Positions 7,424-15,866 of a stretch of 64,000 nt of DNA are shown here, piece by piece. A program made the translations under genes and the position numbers. Positions within the stretch are counted from its first letter, which is position 1. The number at the start of each line of letters is the position of its first letter. Under the pieces are notes generated by a model. That model saw only the letters and a list, made by a program, of their open reading frames with translations. It searched no databases and was not told where the DNA came from. Source of the stretch: JAMLHN01 sp035708745 (GTDB lineage Bacteria; Chloroflexota; Chloroflexia; Thermomicrobiales; UBA6265); assembly GCA_035708745.1 (NCBI GenBank), contig DASTFJ010000030.1, forward strand, positions 1 through 64,000, written 5' to 3'.

Positions 7424-8620
7424 ATGATGACCAGAAGTGTCATTCTCGGTGGGGCGCGGACCCCGGTAGCGAAAATCAACGGAACGCTCGCGAGCAAGAC
7501 CGCGGTCGAGCTCGGCGCGATTGCCATCGAAGGCGCGCTCGATCGCGCCGGCGTCGCGCCGGATGAAGTCGAGCACGTCATCATGGGCCAGGTGCTCCAG
7601 GGCGGAGCGGGCCAGATTCCTTCCCGCCAGGCGCAGCTGCTGGTCGGCATTCCGCGCACGGTCACGTCGGAAACGATCAATCGTGTCTGCGGTTCCGGCC
7701 TTCGCGCTGTCACCCTGGCCGACACCTTGATCAAAGCCGAGGGCTACGATGTCATCGTGGCGGGCGGAATGGAGTCGATGTCTCAGGCGCCCTACATCGT
7801 GCGCAATGCCCGCGGCGGCATGCGCATGGGAAACGGCGTCTTCGAAGATATGATGATGACCGACGGGCTCTTCTGCGCGCTCGACCAGGTGCAGATGGGC
7901 CTCCACGGCGATAATGTCGCCGCCGAAAATGAAGTGTCCCGCGAAGAACAAGACGCCTGGGCGCTGCGCTCGCATCAGCGAGCCGCCGCCGCACAGGACG
8001 CCTGTTACCTCTCGGCAGAGATCGTTCCGGTCGAGATCAAGACGAAGAAGGAAACCATCGTCGTCGACAAGGATGACGCGATCCGGCGCGACACCTCGCT
8101 TGAAGCGCTGGCGAAGCTGAAACCCGCGTTCAAAGAGGGCGGCACGGTCACGGCTGGCAATGCCCCGGGGGTAAACGATGGCGCCGGCGCATTCGTGGTT
8201 ACGAGCGAATCCTGGGCACAAGAGCACGAGCACGAACCCATTGCGCGCATCCTCGCCCACGGCGCAGCCGCCTGGGACCCGCCCTATCTGGCCTACACCC
8301 CCCAGATGGCCGCCGATATCGCCTTGAAGAAAGCCGGTCTCACCATCGCCGATATCGACCTGGTCGAGATCAACGAGGCTTTCGCCAATGTCGCGCTCAT
8401 CGCGTCCCGCCGGCTCGGCGTTTCCGAAGACATCGTCAATGTCAATGGTGGCGCCGTTGCCCTCGGTCACCCGCTGGCCGGAACCGGGCCCCGCATCCTC
8501 CTGACCTTGATCTACGAGCTTCGCCGTCGCGGAGGCGGGATCGGGCTCGCCGGAATCTGTTCCGGTGGCGGCCAGGGCGATGCGATCATCGTCGAGGTGC
8601 CGGGCGCGAAGCATGCATAA
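7424..8620 (+). CDS. Acetyl-CoA C-acyltransferase (thiolase)
   Basis: A 398-residue thiolase that cleaves 3-ketoacyl-CoA with CoA or runs in reverse. The acyl-accepting Cys sits in NRVCGSGLRAV (about residue 89), with NEAFA, GHPLAGTG (catalytic His) and CSGGGQG (second Cys) towards the C-terminus. The Shine-Dalgarno GGAGG precedes tandem ATGs at 7424 and 7427. The 3' end overlaps the next gene by 8 bases, so the two are probably coupled. Confidence 0.95.
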   Translation: MMTRSVILGGARTPVAKINGTLASKTAVELGAIAIEGALDRAGVAPDEVEHVIMGQVLQGGAGQIPSRQAQLLVGIPRTVTSETINRVCGSGLRAVTLADTLIKAEGYDVIVAGGMESMSQAPYIVRNARGGMRMGNGVFEDMMMTDGLFCALDQVQMGLHGDNVAAENEVSREEQDAWALRSHQRAAAAQDACYLSAEIVPVEIKTKKETIVVDKDDAIRRDTSLEALAKLKPAFKEGGTVTAGNAPGVNDGAGAFVVTSESWAQEHEHEPIARILAHGAAAWDPPYLAYTPQMAADIALKKAGLTIADIDLVEINEAFANVALIASRRLGVSEDIVNVNGGAVALGHPLAGTGPRILLTLIYELRRRGGGIGLAGICSGGGQGDAIIVEVPGAKHA

Positions 8621-9146
8621 TGCCCAGCTCCTGAAACTGCCCGAAACCGAGCCGTCGATCGACGGCTCGGTTTTTCGCGCCCCGGGCTCTGTCGTGGTCG
8701 GTGATGTTCACATTGGACCCGGGTCGAGCGTTTGGTACAACGTCGTGATTCGCGCCGATGTCTCCCCCGTGCGCATCGGATCCCGAACCAATATCCAGGA
8801 CGGCTCGATTCTCCATGCCGACCCAGGATTCCCCTGCGTCATCGGCGACGATGTCACGGTTGGACACAAAGCGATCGTCCACGGCGCCAAAGTGGGCGAC
8901 GGCGCGTTGATCGGGATGGGCGCTATCCTGCTCAACGGCGTGGAGATCGGCGAGGGAGCGATCGTCGCTGCCGGAGCGGTGGTTACCGAGGGAACAGTCG
9001 TCGCGCCGGGTACGCTGGTGGCGGGCATTCCGGCCAAAGAAAAGCGCGAGCTCGATGAAAATGCTCGGCAAATGGGGCGCAGAGCGGCGGAGGGCTATGT
9101 CCGCAACGCCCAGCGCCATAAGCAAGCAGAACCGATAGGGGAGTAA
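8613..9146 (+). CDS. Gamma-carbonic anhydrase / PaaY-like left-handed beta-helix protein
   Basis: A 177-residue protein built of hexapeptide repeats (IGxGxxI type). Three potential zinc His residues appear in ILHAD, VGHK and IVHG, the gamma-class carbonic anhydrase arrangement. Relatives include PaaY, a thioesterase in phenylacetate degradation, and CaiE. Its position between a thiolase and an enoyl-CoA hydratase favours an acyl-CoA housekeeping role over CO2 hydration; this is inference. The ATG lies 8 bases inside the thiolase gene. Confidence 0.88.
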   Translation: MHNAQLLKLPETEPSIDGSVFRAPGSVVVGDVHIGPGSSVWYNVVIRADVSPVRIGSRTNIQDGSILHADPGFPCVIGDDVTVGHKAIVHGAKVGDGALIGMGAILLNGVEIGEGAIVAAGAVVTEGTVVAPGTLVAGIPAKEKRELDENARQMGRRAAEGYVRNAQRHKQAEPIGE

Positions 9147-9151
9147 CGATT

Positions 9152-9928
9152 TTGGCTATCGATCTGGAACGAAATGGCCCAGTTGCCGTCGTCACCATGA
9201 ACCGCCCGGAGGCGCTCAATGCCTTCGATGCCGAGCAGCTTCGCCTGCTAGCAGAGACATTCGACGAAATCGCGAACGACGGTTCGATTCGCTGCGTCAT
9301 TCTGACCGGCGCCGGCGAGCGCGCGTTTGCGGCTGGAGCCGATATCAAGGCAATGAAAGATCTCGACAGCTCTGCCGGACTCGCGTTCGGCCGGGCGGGT
9401 CACCGTGCCACCCGCTCGGTCGAGGAATTGCCGCAACCGGTCATCGCTGCCGTCAACGGATTCGCGCTCGGCGGCGGATGCGAGCTGGCGCTCGCTGCCG
9501 ACATCCGGTTGGCTTCGGAAAATGCGGTCTTCGCCCAACCGGAAGTGACCCTCGGCATACCGCCAGGGTGGGGCGGTTCGCAACGCCTCCCGCGTCTCGT
9601 CGGTCCCGGACTAGCCTCGGAGCTGATCTTCACGGGCCGTCGCGTCAAGGCTGAAGAAGCGCTTCGCATCGGATTGGTCAATGCGGTCTATCCGCTCGAC
9701 CAGCTCATAGGCGAAGCAATCAAGCTGGCCGAGGCAATTGCCGCCAATAGCCCGTTGGCCGTTCGATCCGCCAAGCAGCTGATCCGGCTCGCGTTCAACG
9801 GTCAGACGATCGACGGTCTCGACACCGAGGCGCGCGCGTTCGGCGAGGCGTTCACTACCAACGATCAGAAAGAAGGAATGGCCGCCTTCGTCGAGAAGCG
9901 AGCGGCCGTCTTCCAGGACCCATCGTAA
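9152..9928 (+). CDS. Enoyl-CoA hydratase
   Basis: A 258-residue crotonase that hydrates 2-enoyl-CoA in beta-oxidation. The oxyanion-hole segment AFAAGADIKAM and both catalytic glutamates (GGGCELALA and QPEVTLGIPPG) are present. I chose the TTG start at 9152 because AGGGGAG lies just upstream and the protein then begins MAIDLERNG, typical of the family. It is 5 bases from the preceding gene and 9 bases from etfB. Confidence 0.93.
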   Translation: MAIDLERNGPVAVVTMNRPEALNAFDAEQLRLLAETFDEIANDGSIRCVILTGAGERAFAAGADIKAMKDLDSSAGLAFGRAGHRATRSVEELPQPVIAAVNGFALGGGCELALAADIRLASENAVFAQPEVTLGIPPGWGGSQRLPRLVGPGLASELIFTGRRVKAEEALRIGLVNAVYPLDQLIGEAIKLAEAIAANSPLAVRSAKQLIRLAFNGQTIDGLDTEARAFGEAFTTNDQKEGMAAFVEKRAAVFQDPS

Positions 9929-9937
9929 GGAAGCCCT

Positions 9938-10693
9938 ATGCCCTACCAAATTGCCGTCCTCGTCAAACAGGTGCCCGACCTCAATGCCATGCGCATCGAT
10001 TCCGCCACCGGGAAGCCGATTCACGGTGGTCAGATGGTCATCAGCTCGTATGACGACTATGCCATCGAGCAAGCGATCGAGCTCAAGGAGTCCCAGGGCG
10101 CCGAAGTCACCATTGTCGCGGCCGGCCCTGCGGGAGCGAAGGATGCGGTCAGCCGCGCGCTTGCGATGGGCGCCGACAAAGGCGTGCTGATCGAGGTCGC
10201 GGCCAATGACATCGATACTCGCGTGCTCGCCCGGGTTCTCGCGGATCAGCTCTCCGGCGCTGGATTCGACCTGATTCTTGCGGGTCAAAGCTCGGACGAT
10301 ACCGGTACTGGCCAAGTCGGACCGCAGGTCGCCGAATACCTCGGGCTGCCGTGCGTTTCATCGGTGATCGGGCTCGAAGCGAACGGTTCGATGCTCTCGC
10401 TCGTCCGCGATACCGAAGACGGAAAACAGAAGGTCTCGGTCGAAACGCCGGTGCTGGTGATGGCTTCCAGCGGTCTGAATGAGCCGCGCTATCCCTCACT
10501 GAAGGGCATCATGGCCGCCAAGAAGAAGCCAATCGACATAATTAAGGTCGATGTTGCTCCCTCCCAGGACATCTCCTGGGGAGAGCCGTTTCGCGAAGAG
10601 CGCGCGGCGACCGGCACCATCGTTGCGGATGTCCCCGCCGCGGAGTCCGCGGCGCAGCTGGCGGCATGGCTCAAGGAAAAGAAGCTCGTTTAG
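9938..10693 (+). CDS. etfB: Electron transfer flavoprotein subunit beta
   Basis: A 251-residue ETF beta (FixA family), which binds AMP and pairs with EtfA to accept electrons from acyl-CoA dehydrogenases. It opens with the family-typical IAVLVKQVPD and has a DDYAIEQAIELKE segment. Its partner etfA is 954 bases downstream, separated by an exonuclease gene, which is unusual because etfBA are normally adjacent. Confidence 0.94.
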   Translation: MPYQIAVLVKQVPDLNAMRIDSATGKPIHGGQMVISSYDDYAIEQAIELKESQGAEVTIVAAGPAGAKDAVSRALAMGADKGVLIEVAANDIDTRVLARVLADQLSGAGFDLILAGQSSDDTGTGQVGPQVAEYLGLPCVSSVIGLEANGSMLSLVRDTEDGKQKVSVETPVLVMASSGLNEPRYPSLKGIMAAKKKPIDIIKVDVAPSQDISWGEPFREERAATGTIVADVPAAESAAQLAAWLKEKKLV

Positions 10694-10718
10694 CCGACGA
10701 CACCACGGAACTGGAACG

Positions 10719-11519
10719 ATGCTCAAACTCTATTCCTGGAATGTCAATGGACTCCGTGCCGTCATCAAGAAGGGCGCGTTCCCGGCATTCGTCCAGCAGT
10801 TCGATCCCGATATCATTTGTATTCAGGAAACCAAAGCGAAGCAGGGGCAGGCACAGATCGATCTCCCGGTTTACCAGGAGCACTGGAACTCCGCGGTCAA
10901 GCCCGGCTATAGCGGCACGGCAATCTTTACCAAGAGGGAGCCGATCCAGGTCGTCAATGGTTTGCCGCAGGACATCATCGATCGCTACGACTGGACCATC
11001 GACGCCTATGGTGATCCGAACGACGAGGGTCGTGTAGTCGCCGCCGAATTCGACGATTTCTGGCTGGCTACCGTCTATACCCCCAATGCCAAAGACGATC
11101 TCACTCGCATCCCGCTGCGCCAGTTATGGGACCACGCCTATCTGACCTACATGGAACGGCTGGCACAGCACAAACCGGTCGTCTTCTGCGGCGACTTGAA
11201 CGTTGCCCACAACGAGATCGACCTTGCGCGTCCGAAACCGAACATTGGCAAAAAGGGCTTCACCACGGAGGAACGTTCCGGATTCCAGGCGTATATAGAC
11301 GCTGGTCTGATCGACACGTTCCGCACGCTCCATCCGGACCGGGCCGAGGTCTACACCTGGTGGGCAATGATGGCAAATGCCCGCGCCCGGAACATCGGCT
11401 GGCGCATCGACTATTTCCTGGCATCCGCGTCGCTTCGTCCCAACATCGTCACCGCCGACGTGCACATGGACATCATGGGCTCCGACCACTGCCCGGTCTC
11501 CCTGGAGCTCGAATTGTGA
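10719..11519 (+). CDS. xth: Exodeoxyribonuclease III
   Basis: A 266-residue apurinic/apyrimidinic endonuclease and 3'-phosphatase of base-excision repair. Motifs: LYSWNVNGLRA at the start, QETKA (metal Glu), GDLNVAHNEIDLARP, and the C-terminal GSDHCPV with the catalytic His. The ATG at 10719 matches the family N-terminus; 25 bases separate it from etfB. A repair gene inside an ETF cluster has no obvious functional link. Confidence 0.95.
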   Translation: MLKLYSWNVNGLRAVIKKGAFPAFVQQFDPDIICIQETKAKQGQAQIDLPVYQEHWNSAVKPGYSGTAIFTKREPIQVVNGLPQDIIDRYDWTIDAYGDPNDEGRVVAAEFDDFWLATVYTPNAKDDLTRIPLRQLWDHAYLTYMERLAQHKPVVFCGDLNVAHNEIDLARPKPNIGKKGFTTEERSGFQAYIDAGLIDTFRTLHPDRAEVYTWWAMMANARARNIGWRIDYFLASASLRPNIVTADVHMDIMGSDHCPVSLELEL

Positions 11520-11647
11520 GACGGAGAGCGATCGTCATCGGTCGAGGCGACTCCCTGTGGTTGCCCTCTCCATCCGACAACCTCGCCGCTGTAATTGCGC
11601 GATCTGCAAATGGCGGCCAATTACGCTCGAAAGCGCAGGAGTAACCA

Positions 11648-12622
11648 ATGCCATTCAAGAAAATCCTGGTCATCGGTGAAGTGGGTCCGAACGGGCTCCG
11701 TCCCGAATCGCTCGAAGCGGTCACCGCGGCCCAGGAGCTGGCGAGCGCCAGCGGAGCAGAGCTGGCCGGCGCGGTCATTGGCGCGAATGCCGAGTCCGCT
11801 GCGCACACGTTTGCAGCTACCGGCGTTTCGACCGTCTATCTCGTCGACGATGCACGCCTCGACAACGAGCTGCCGGTCACCCGCGCGCTCACAACGGTCG
11901 TCGAGACCGCCGGGGCCGATGTCGTCATTCTTGCTGGCACCACCACGGGTCGGGATGTCGCCGCCCGGCTTGGCGCTCGCATGAACGCCGCGGTCGCGTC
12001 CGATGTCGTCGGTCTCGAAACCTCCGGCGGCGATGTGGTGGCGCGTCGCTCGATCCTGGGTGGCAAAGCGCTCGTCTCGGTCACGCTCGAGGGCGATCCA
12101 CTGCGCGTCATTAGCCTGCGTTCCGGCTCCTGGCCCAGGGCGGCCGCCGACGAGCCGGCCGGAAGCGTCGTGCCGGTTCCAGTCGAGCTCAGCGACCGAG
12201 ACACCCGGGTTCGGGTCGAAGGTTTCGAAACCGGTGGAGATACTGGCGGCGTGAAGTTGCAGGATGCCGACACTATCGTCGCCGGCGGCCGCGGTCTCAA
12301 GGAACCTGAGAACTTCGCCCTGGTCGAGAAACTGGCCGGCGCCCTCGGCGCCGCGGTTGCAGCCTCACGCGCCGTGGTCGACGCCGGGTGGCGGCCGCAC
12401 CACGAGCAGATCGGCCAGACCGGCCAGTCGGTGACGCCGCGCCTATACATCGCCATCGGCATTTCTGGCGCGGTGCAGCACAATGTCGGCATGCAGGGGT
12501 CTGAGTACATTGTGGCGATCAACCGCGATCCCGATGCGCCAATCTTCAAGATCGCCGCATTCGGCATCGTCGGCGATCTGTTCGAGGTCGTCCCGGCGCT
12601 GACCGCCGAGCTGGCGAAATAG
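11648..12622 (+). CDS. etfA: Electron transfer flavoprotein subunit alpha
   Basis: A 324-residue ETF alpha (FixB family) carrying the FAD. The C-terminal FAD-binding region is recognisable: GRGLKEPENF, IGQTGQSVTPRLYIAIGISGAVQH and AINRDPDAPIFKIA. With EtfB it passes electrons from acyl-CoA dehydrogenase to the FixC-like quinone oxidoreductase encoded next. A 128-base gap separates it from xth, with no clear promoter. Confidence 0.95.
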   Translation: MPFKKILVIGEVGPNGLRPESLEAVTAAQELASASGAELAGAVIGANAESAAHTFAATGVSTVYLVDDARLDNELPVTRALTTVVETAGADVVILAGTTTGRDVAARLGARMNAAVASDVVGLETSGGDVVARRSILGGKALVSVTLEGDPLRVISLRSGSWPRAAADEPAGSVVPVPVELSDRDTRVRVEGFETGGDTGGVKLQDADTIVAGGRGLKEPENFALVEKLAGALGAAVAASRAVVDAGWRPHHEQIGQTGQSVTPRLYIAIGISGAVQHNVGMQGSEYIVAINRDPDAPIFKIAAFGIVGDLFEVVPALTAELAK

Positions 12623-12713
12623 CGCTCGGTCGCAGCGAAGGACCTTTTTGTCCTCCTGCGGCAACGGCAGCTGATGAGCAACACGACCCAACGCCCGGAG
12701 AGGAACCGGCTAC

Positions 12714-14009
12714 ATGGATGACGATCGATTCGACGCGATAGTGGTCGGCGCGGGCCCCGCGGGAATCACCGCCGCCCGTGAGCTGGCTTCGGCCGGGCTG
12801 TCGGTCGTTGTGCTCGAACGCGGTCAATATCCTGGCGCCAAAAACGTCTCCGGTGGCATCCTCTACCGCCAGCCCACCGAGCAATTCGCTCCCGGCTTCG
12901 AATCCGAGGCGCCGCTCGAACGCCCCATCATCGAGCAACGCTACCTCGCGCTTACCGAGGACGCTATGCTCGGCGGCATCTTCCGCTCTATGAAGCTGGC
13001 ACAGCCCCCATACAACGCCTACAGCGTGCTTCGTTCGGAATTCGACCAGTGGTACGCCTCGACCGCGGAAGCCGCCGGAGCCGAGGTCTATCCCGAATTC
13101 ACGATCGTCGATCTCATCTGGGAAAACGGCAAGGTCGCCGGCGTCACCACTGGCGATGCCGATGGAGAGCTGCTCGCCCACTGTGTCGTGCTTGCCGATG
13201 GCGCGAACTCGCTGCTGGCCAAGGCCGCCGGACTGCACCGTGAATGGCAGCCATCTGAACAGGCGCTCATTGCCAAAGAGCTCATCGCCCTCCCCGCCGA
13301 AAAGATCGACGATCGCTTCGCCCTCCCGCCGGGTATGGGAGCCGCCTACGAGATCTTCGGCGAATCGACCTGGGGACTGCTTGGCTATGGCTTCATCTAC
13401 ACCAACAAAGAATCCATCTCCATGGGCACCGGCGCGCTGCTGCAGGACCTGATCGAAAGCGGCCGCAATGTCAATGACATGCTCGATCGCTTCAAGCGGC
13501 ATCCAGCCATCGCCCCGCTGATCGCGGGCGGCGAAACCATCGAATACGCCGCCCATCTCATCCCTGAGCTGAATGTCGACCGCCTTCCGCAGGTCTACGC
13601 CGACGGGGTGGTGGTCGTTGGCGACGCGGCCGGCCTGCTCAACCCCGTCAACCGCGAGGGAGCGAATCTCTCCATGCTTTCCGGTAAGCTCGCGGCCGAC
13701 ACGATCATCGAAGCCAAAGCAACGGGCGATTTTTCGGCCCGAACCCTCTCCGCATACAAGAAGCGCCTGGACGAAAGTATCGTCCTCGCCGACATGAAAA
13801 AGGTCGCAAAGATGACGCCATTCGCCCACGACCGCCCACACTTGTTCACTGATTACCCAAAGCTGGCAGCTGCTGCCGCACTCGAATATCTCACCGTCGA
13901 CGGCGTTTCGAAAAAAGAAAAACAGAAGAAAATCGCAGCCATGGTCAAGGCACTGCCAAAACGACGTCTCATTGGCGACGCTATCGGCGCCCTCAGAACC
14001 CAGCGATAA
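12714..14009 (+). CDS. fixC: FixC-type ETF:quinone oxidoreductase, flavoprotein
   Basis: A 431-residue FAD enzyme with a GAGPAGITAA dinucleotide-binding motif at the N-terminus, PGAKNVSGG after it, and a second FAD motif VVVGDAAGLLNPVNREG (about residue 300). It belongs to the FixC/ETF-QO family, moving electrons from ETF to quinone at the membrane. FixC normally needs the small ferredoxin FixX; none is encoded after it, and the protein has no C-terminal 4Fe-4S cysteines. GGAG precedes the ATG. Confidence 0.88.
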   Translation: MDDDRFDAIVVGAGPAGITAARELASAGLSVVVLERGQYPGAKNVSGGILYRQPTEQFAPGFESEAPLERPIIEQRYLALTEDAMLGGIFRSMKLAQPPYNAYSVLRSEFDQWYASTAEAAGAEVYPEFTIVDLIWENGKVAGVTTGDADGELLAHCVVLADGANSLLAKAAGLHREWQPSEQALIAKELIALPAEKIDDRFALPPGMGAAYEIFGESTWGLLGYGFIYTNKESISMGTGALLQDLIESGRNVNDMLDRFKRHPAIAPLIAGGETIEYAAHLIPELNVDRLPQVYADGVVVVGDAAGLLNPVNREGANLSMLSGKLAADTIIEAKATGDFSARTLSAYKKRLDESIVLADMKKVAKMTPFAHDRPHLFTDYPKLAAAAALEYLTVDGVSKKEKQKKIAAMVKALPKRRLIGDAIGALRTQR

Positions 14010-14015
14010 CGCAAT

Positions 14016-14044
14016 ACGGCCGGTGGCGTTCAGCCACCGGCCGT
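14016..14044. terminator. Hairpin terminator between convergent transcripts
   Basis: ACGGCCGGTGGC, loop GTTCA, GCCACCGGCCGT: a perfect 12-bp GC-rich stem between fixC (plus) and hydantoinase B (minus). There is no U-tract on either side, so it may stop both transcripts weakly or act as an RNA-end stabiliser. Confidence 0.7.
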
Positions 14045-14059
14045 CGAGCTTCAAGGGGA

Positions 14060-15811
14060 TCAGGCAGCCGTCATCCGAGCCGCGCGTATCCGCTGTGTAT
14101 CTTCGTGGTCGATCCCGCCGGTCGTTTCATCGAAGACGACCCCATAGAGCTCTTGGGCCGCCTGAATCGAAACGAGCTCTTCCAGGACATCCTCCAGCAC
14201 GCGTTCGGGATCGCGCTCGAGCGGACTTCCGAATCCGCCGCCACCGCCAGAGCGGATCGAGAGGAGATCGTTCTTCGCCAGCGGCTGATCCGGCGTTTTG
14301 ATGATCTCGAATCCCTGCCCGTAGATCGACGAATCGATGACACCGTAGGTTCGGCCGCCAGGCAGGCCGCCTGCCACTCCGGCATGCGGCGCGATACACC
14401 GCTCCAGCACGGAGATCATGCGGCCGTCTGCCAGCAGGCGATAGTCCCGCCGAACTCCCAGCCCGCCGCGGAAGGTCCCCGCGCCGCCGCTATCCTGGAT
14501 GAGCTCGTACCGCTCGATCAGCTCCGGATCCTTCGCCTCCTCCAGCTCGACCGGCAAATTGCGGCTGCATGCCTCCAGGATGTGCACCATGGCGCTTTCG
14601 CCATCCGCGAATGCGCTGGCTCCCATGCCAATGCCTTCGATATTCGCTTCGACCCACATCTCGCTCGTGACCGGATCGAAGCCATATCGAAAGACGGCGC
14701 AAAGGTCGCCACCGGATTGCGCCGGCAACCGATCGGGAAAATCGGCCGACATTGCTGACATGATCGCTTCGATGGCCGTCATCCCCGGCCAGCCATAGAG
14801 GTTGGTCGGAGCGGCATCGTGCGGATTGAACAGACCGCCCTTTGGCGCAATAACCTTGATCGGGCGGAACGACCCCTCGCATGCGGCCGATTCCGGCGCG
14901 GTCAGGATCTTGCCCATCATGCGAGAGATCGAGATAGCCGTGATCATCGGCACATTCATCGGCCCGCGTTGCTGCTCGGCCGAATCCGAAAAATCGAAAG
15001 TGATGTCGGCCGCCTCGGGGTCGATCGTGACCGACACGCCAACTTTCAGCGGAATGCCGATATCGACGCCGTTGTTATCGCTGTAGTCGATACCGCTCCA
15101 GGTGCCCGCGGGCATCTTGCGGATTGCATCGCGCGCCATCCGCTCGGCATGATCGTAAATGTCTCGGATCGACTCATAGACCGTGTCGAACCCATACTTG
15201 TCGACCAGCCGGAGCACGCCCTCTTCCCCGGTGCGAAAACTGGCGATCTCGGAGTGGATATCCCCCCAGATAATTTCGGGCGCTCGCGAATTCGACTTGA
15301 TGATCGAGGCCAGCGTCTGATCGAGCACCCCCGCCCGGTAGAGCTTGACCGGTGGAATACGCAAGCCTTCCTGGAAGGCATCGGTCGAATCGGTAGGATA
15401 GGGGTCCTTCGCGCCTACGTCGATCAGATGCGCTTTGCTGGCCGCGAAACCGAACAACCGGTCACCGTGGAAGATCGGCATCCAGAGCATCATGTCGGCC
15501 GGATGCGAACCAGTGAACGCTGGGATGGAGGTGATGTAAATATCGCCCGGAGCGAGATCGTCTGTGCCGAGCTCCTGGAAGCTCTTCTTGATCCCCGGAC
15601 TGAGCGTGCCCATGAACGCGGTCAAACCCGGCGCTTCGGCCAGCGTATTCGCCTCGGCATCGAGCAGACCGCAGGCGAAGTCACGATCTTCGTAGATGAC
15701 CGGAGAGAACGACGTGCGCTGGATAGTCTCGCGCATCTCCCGCGCGGTGGTCAGCAGCGTGTTGTGCACCACCGCGGTCGTTATCGGATCGGCTGATGTT
15801 CCCTGCCTCAT
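14060..15811 (-). CDS. Hydantoinase B / oxoprolinase subunit (HyuB), copy 1
   Basis: A 583-residue HyuB-family protein, the catalytic partner of HyuA-type ATPases in N-methylhydantoinase, 5-oxoprolinase and acetone/acetophenone carboxylase systems. The N-terminal ITTAVVHNTLL...FSPVIYEDRDFACGL region, the metal-site-like FTGSHPADMMLW segment and the C-terminal SGGGGGFGSPLERDP are family hallmarks. It is the last gene of the operon, 55 bases after a very similar HyuB copy, evidently a tandem duplication. Confidence 0.93.
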   Translation of the reverse strand: MRQGTSADPITTAVVHNTLLTTAREMRETIQRTSFSPVIYEDRDFACGLLDAEANTLAEAPGLTAFMGTLSPGIKKSFQELGTDDLAPGDIYITSIPAFTGSHPADMMLWMPIFHGDRLFGFAASKAHLIDVGAKDPYPTDSTDAFQEGLRIPPVKLYRAGVLDQTLASIIKSNSRAPEIIWGDIHSEIASFRTGEEGVLRLVDKYGFDTVYESIRDIYDHAERMARDAIRKMPAGTWSGIDYSDNNGVDIGIPLKVGVSVTIDPEAADITFDFSDSAEQQRGPMNVPMITAISISRMMGKILTAPESAACEGSFRPIKVIAPKGGLFNPHDAAPTNLYGWPGMTAIEAIMSAMSADFPDRLPAQSGGDLCAVFRYGFDPVTSEMWVEANIEGIGMGASAFADGESAMVHILEACSRNLPVELEEAKDPELIERYELIQDSGGAGTFRGGLGVRRDYRLLADGRMISVLERCIAPHAGVAGGLPGGRTYGVIDSSIYGQGFEIIKTPDQPLAKNDLLSIRSGGGGGFGSPLERDPERVLEDVLEELVSIQAAQELYGVVFDETTGGIDHEDTQRIRAARMTAA

Positions 15812-15866
15812 GATCCCTGCTTTTCCAGCCCGCTTCGACGTGAGCGAGCGATTGGCGACGTCTGCA

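Noticed and set aside
7076..8614. Long minus-strand open frame (about 512 codons)
   Set aside because: It is antisense to an intact acyl-CoA dehydrogenase and thiolase and shows no domain; GC-rich codon bias keeps the opposite frame open.
12546..14054. Long minus-strand open frame (about 500 codons)
   Set aside because: Antisense shadow of etfA and the FixC-like gene.
14819..15796. Plus-strand open frame of about 325 codons
   Set aside because: Antisense shadow of hydantoinase B.
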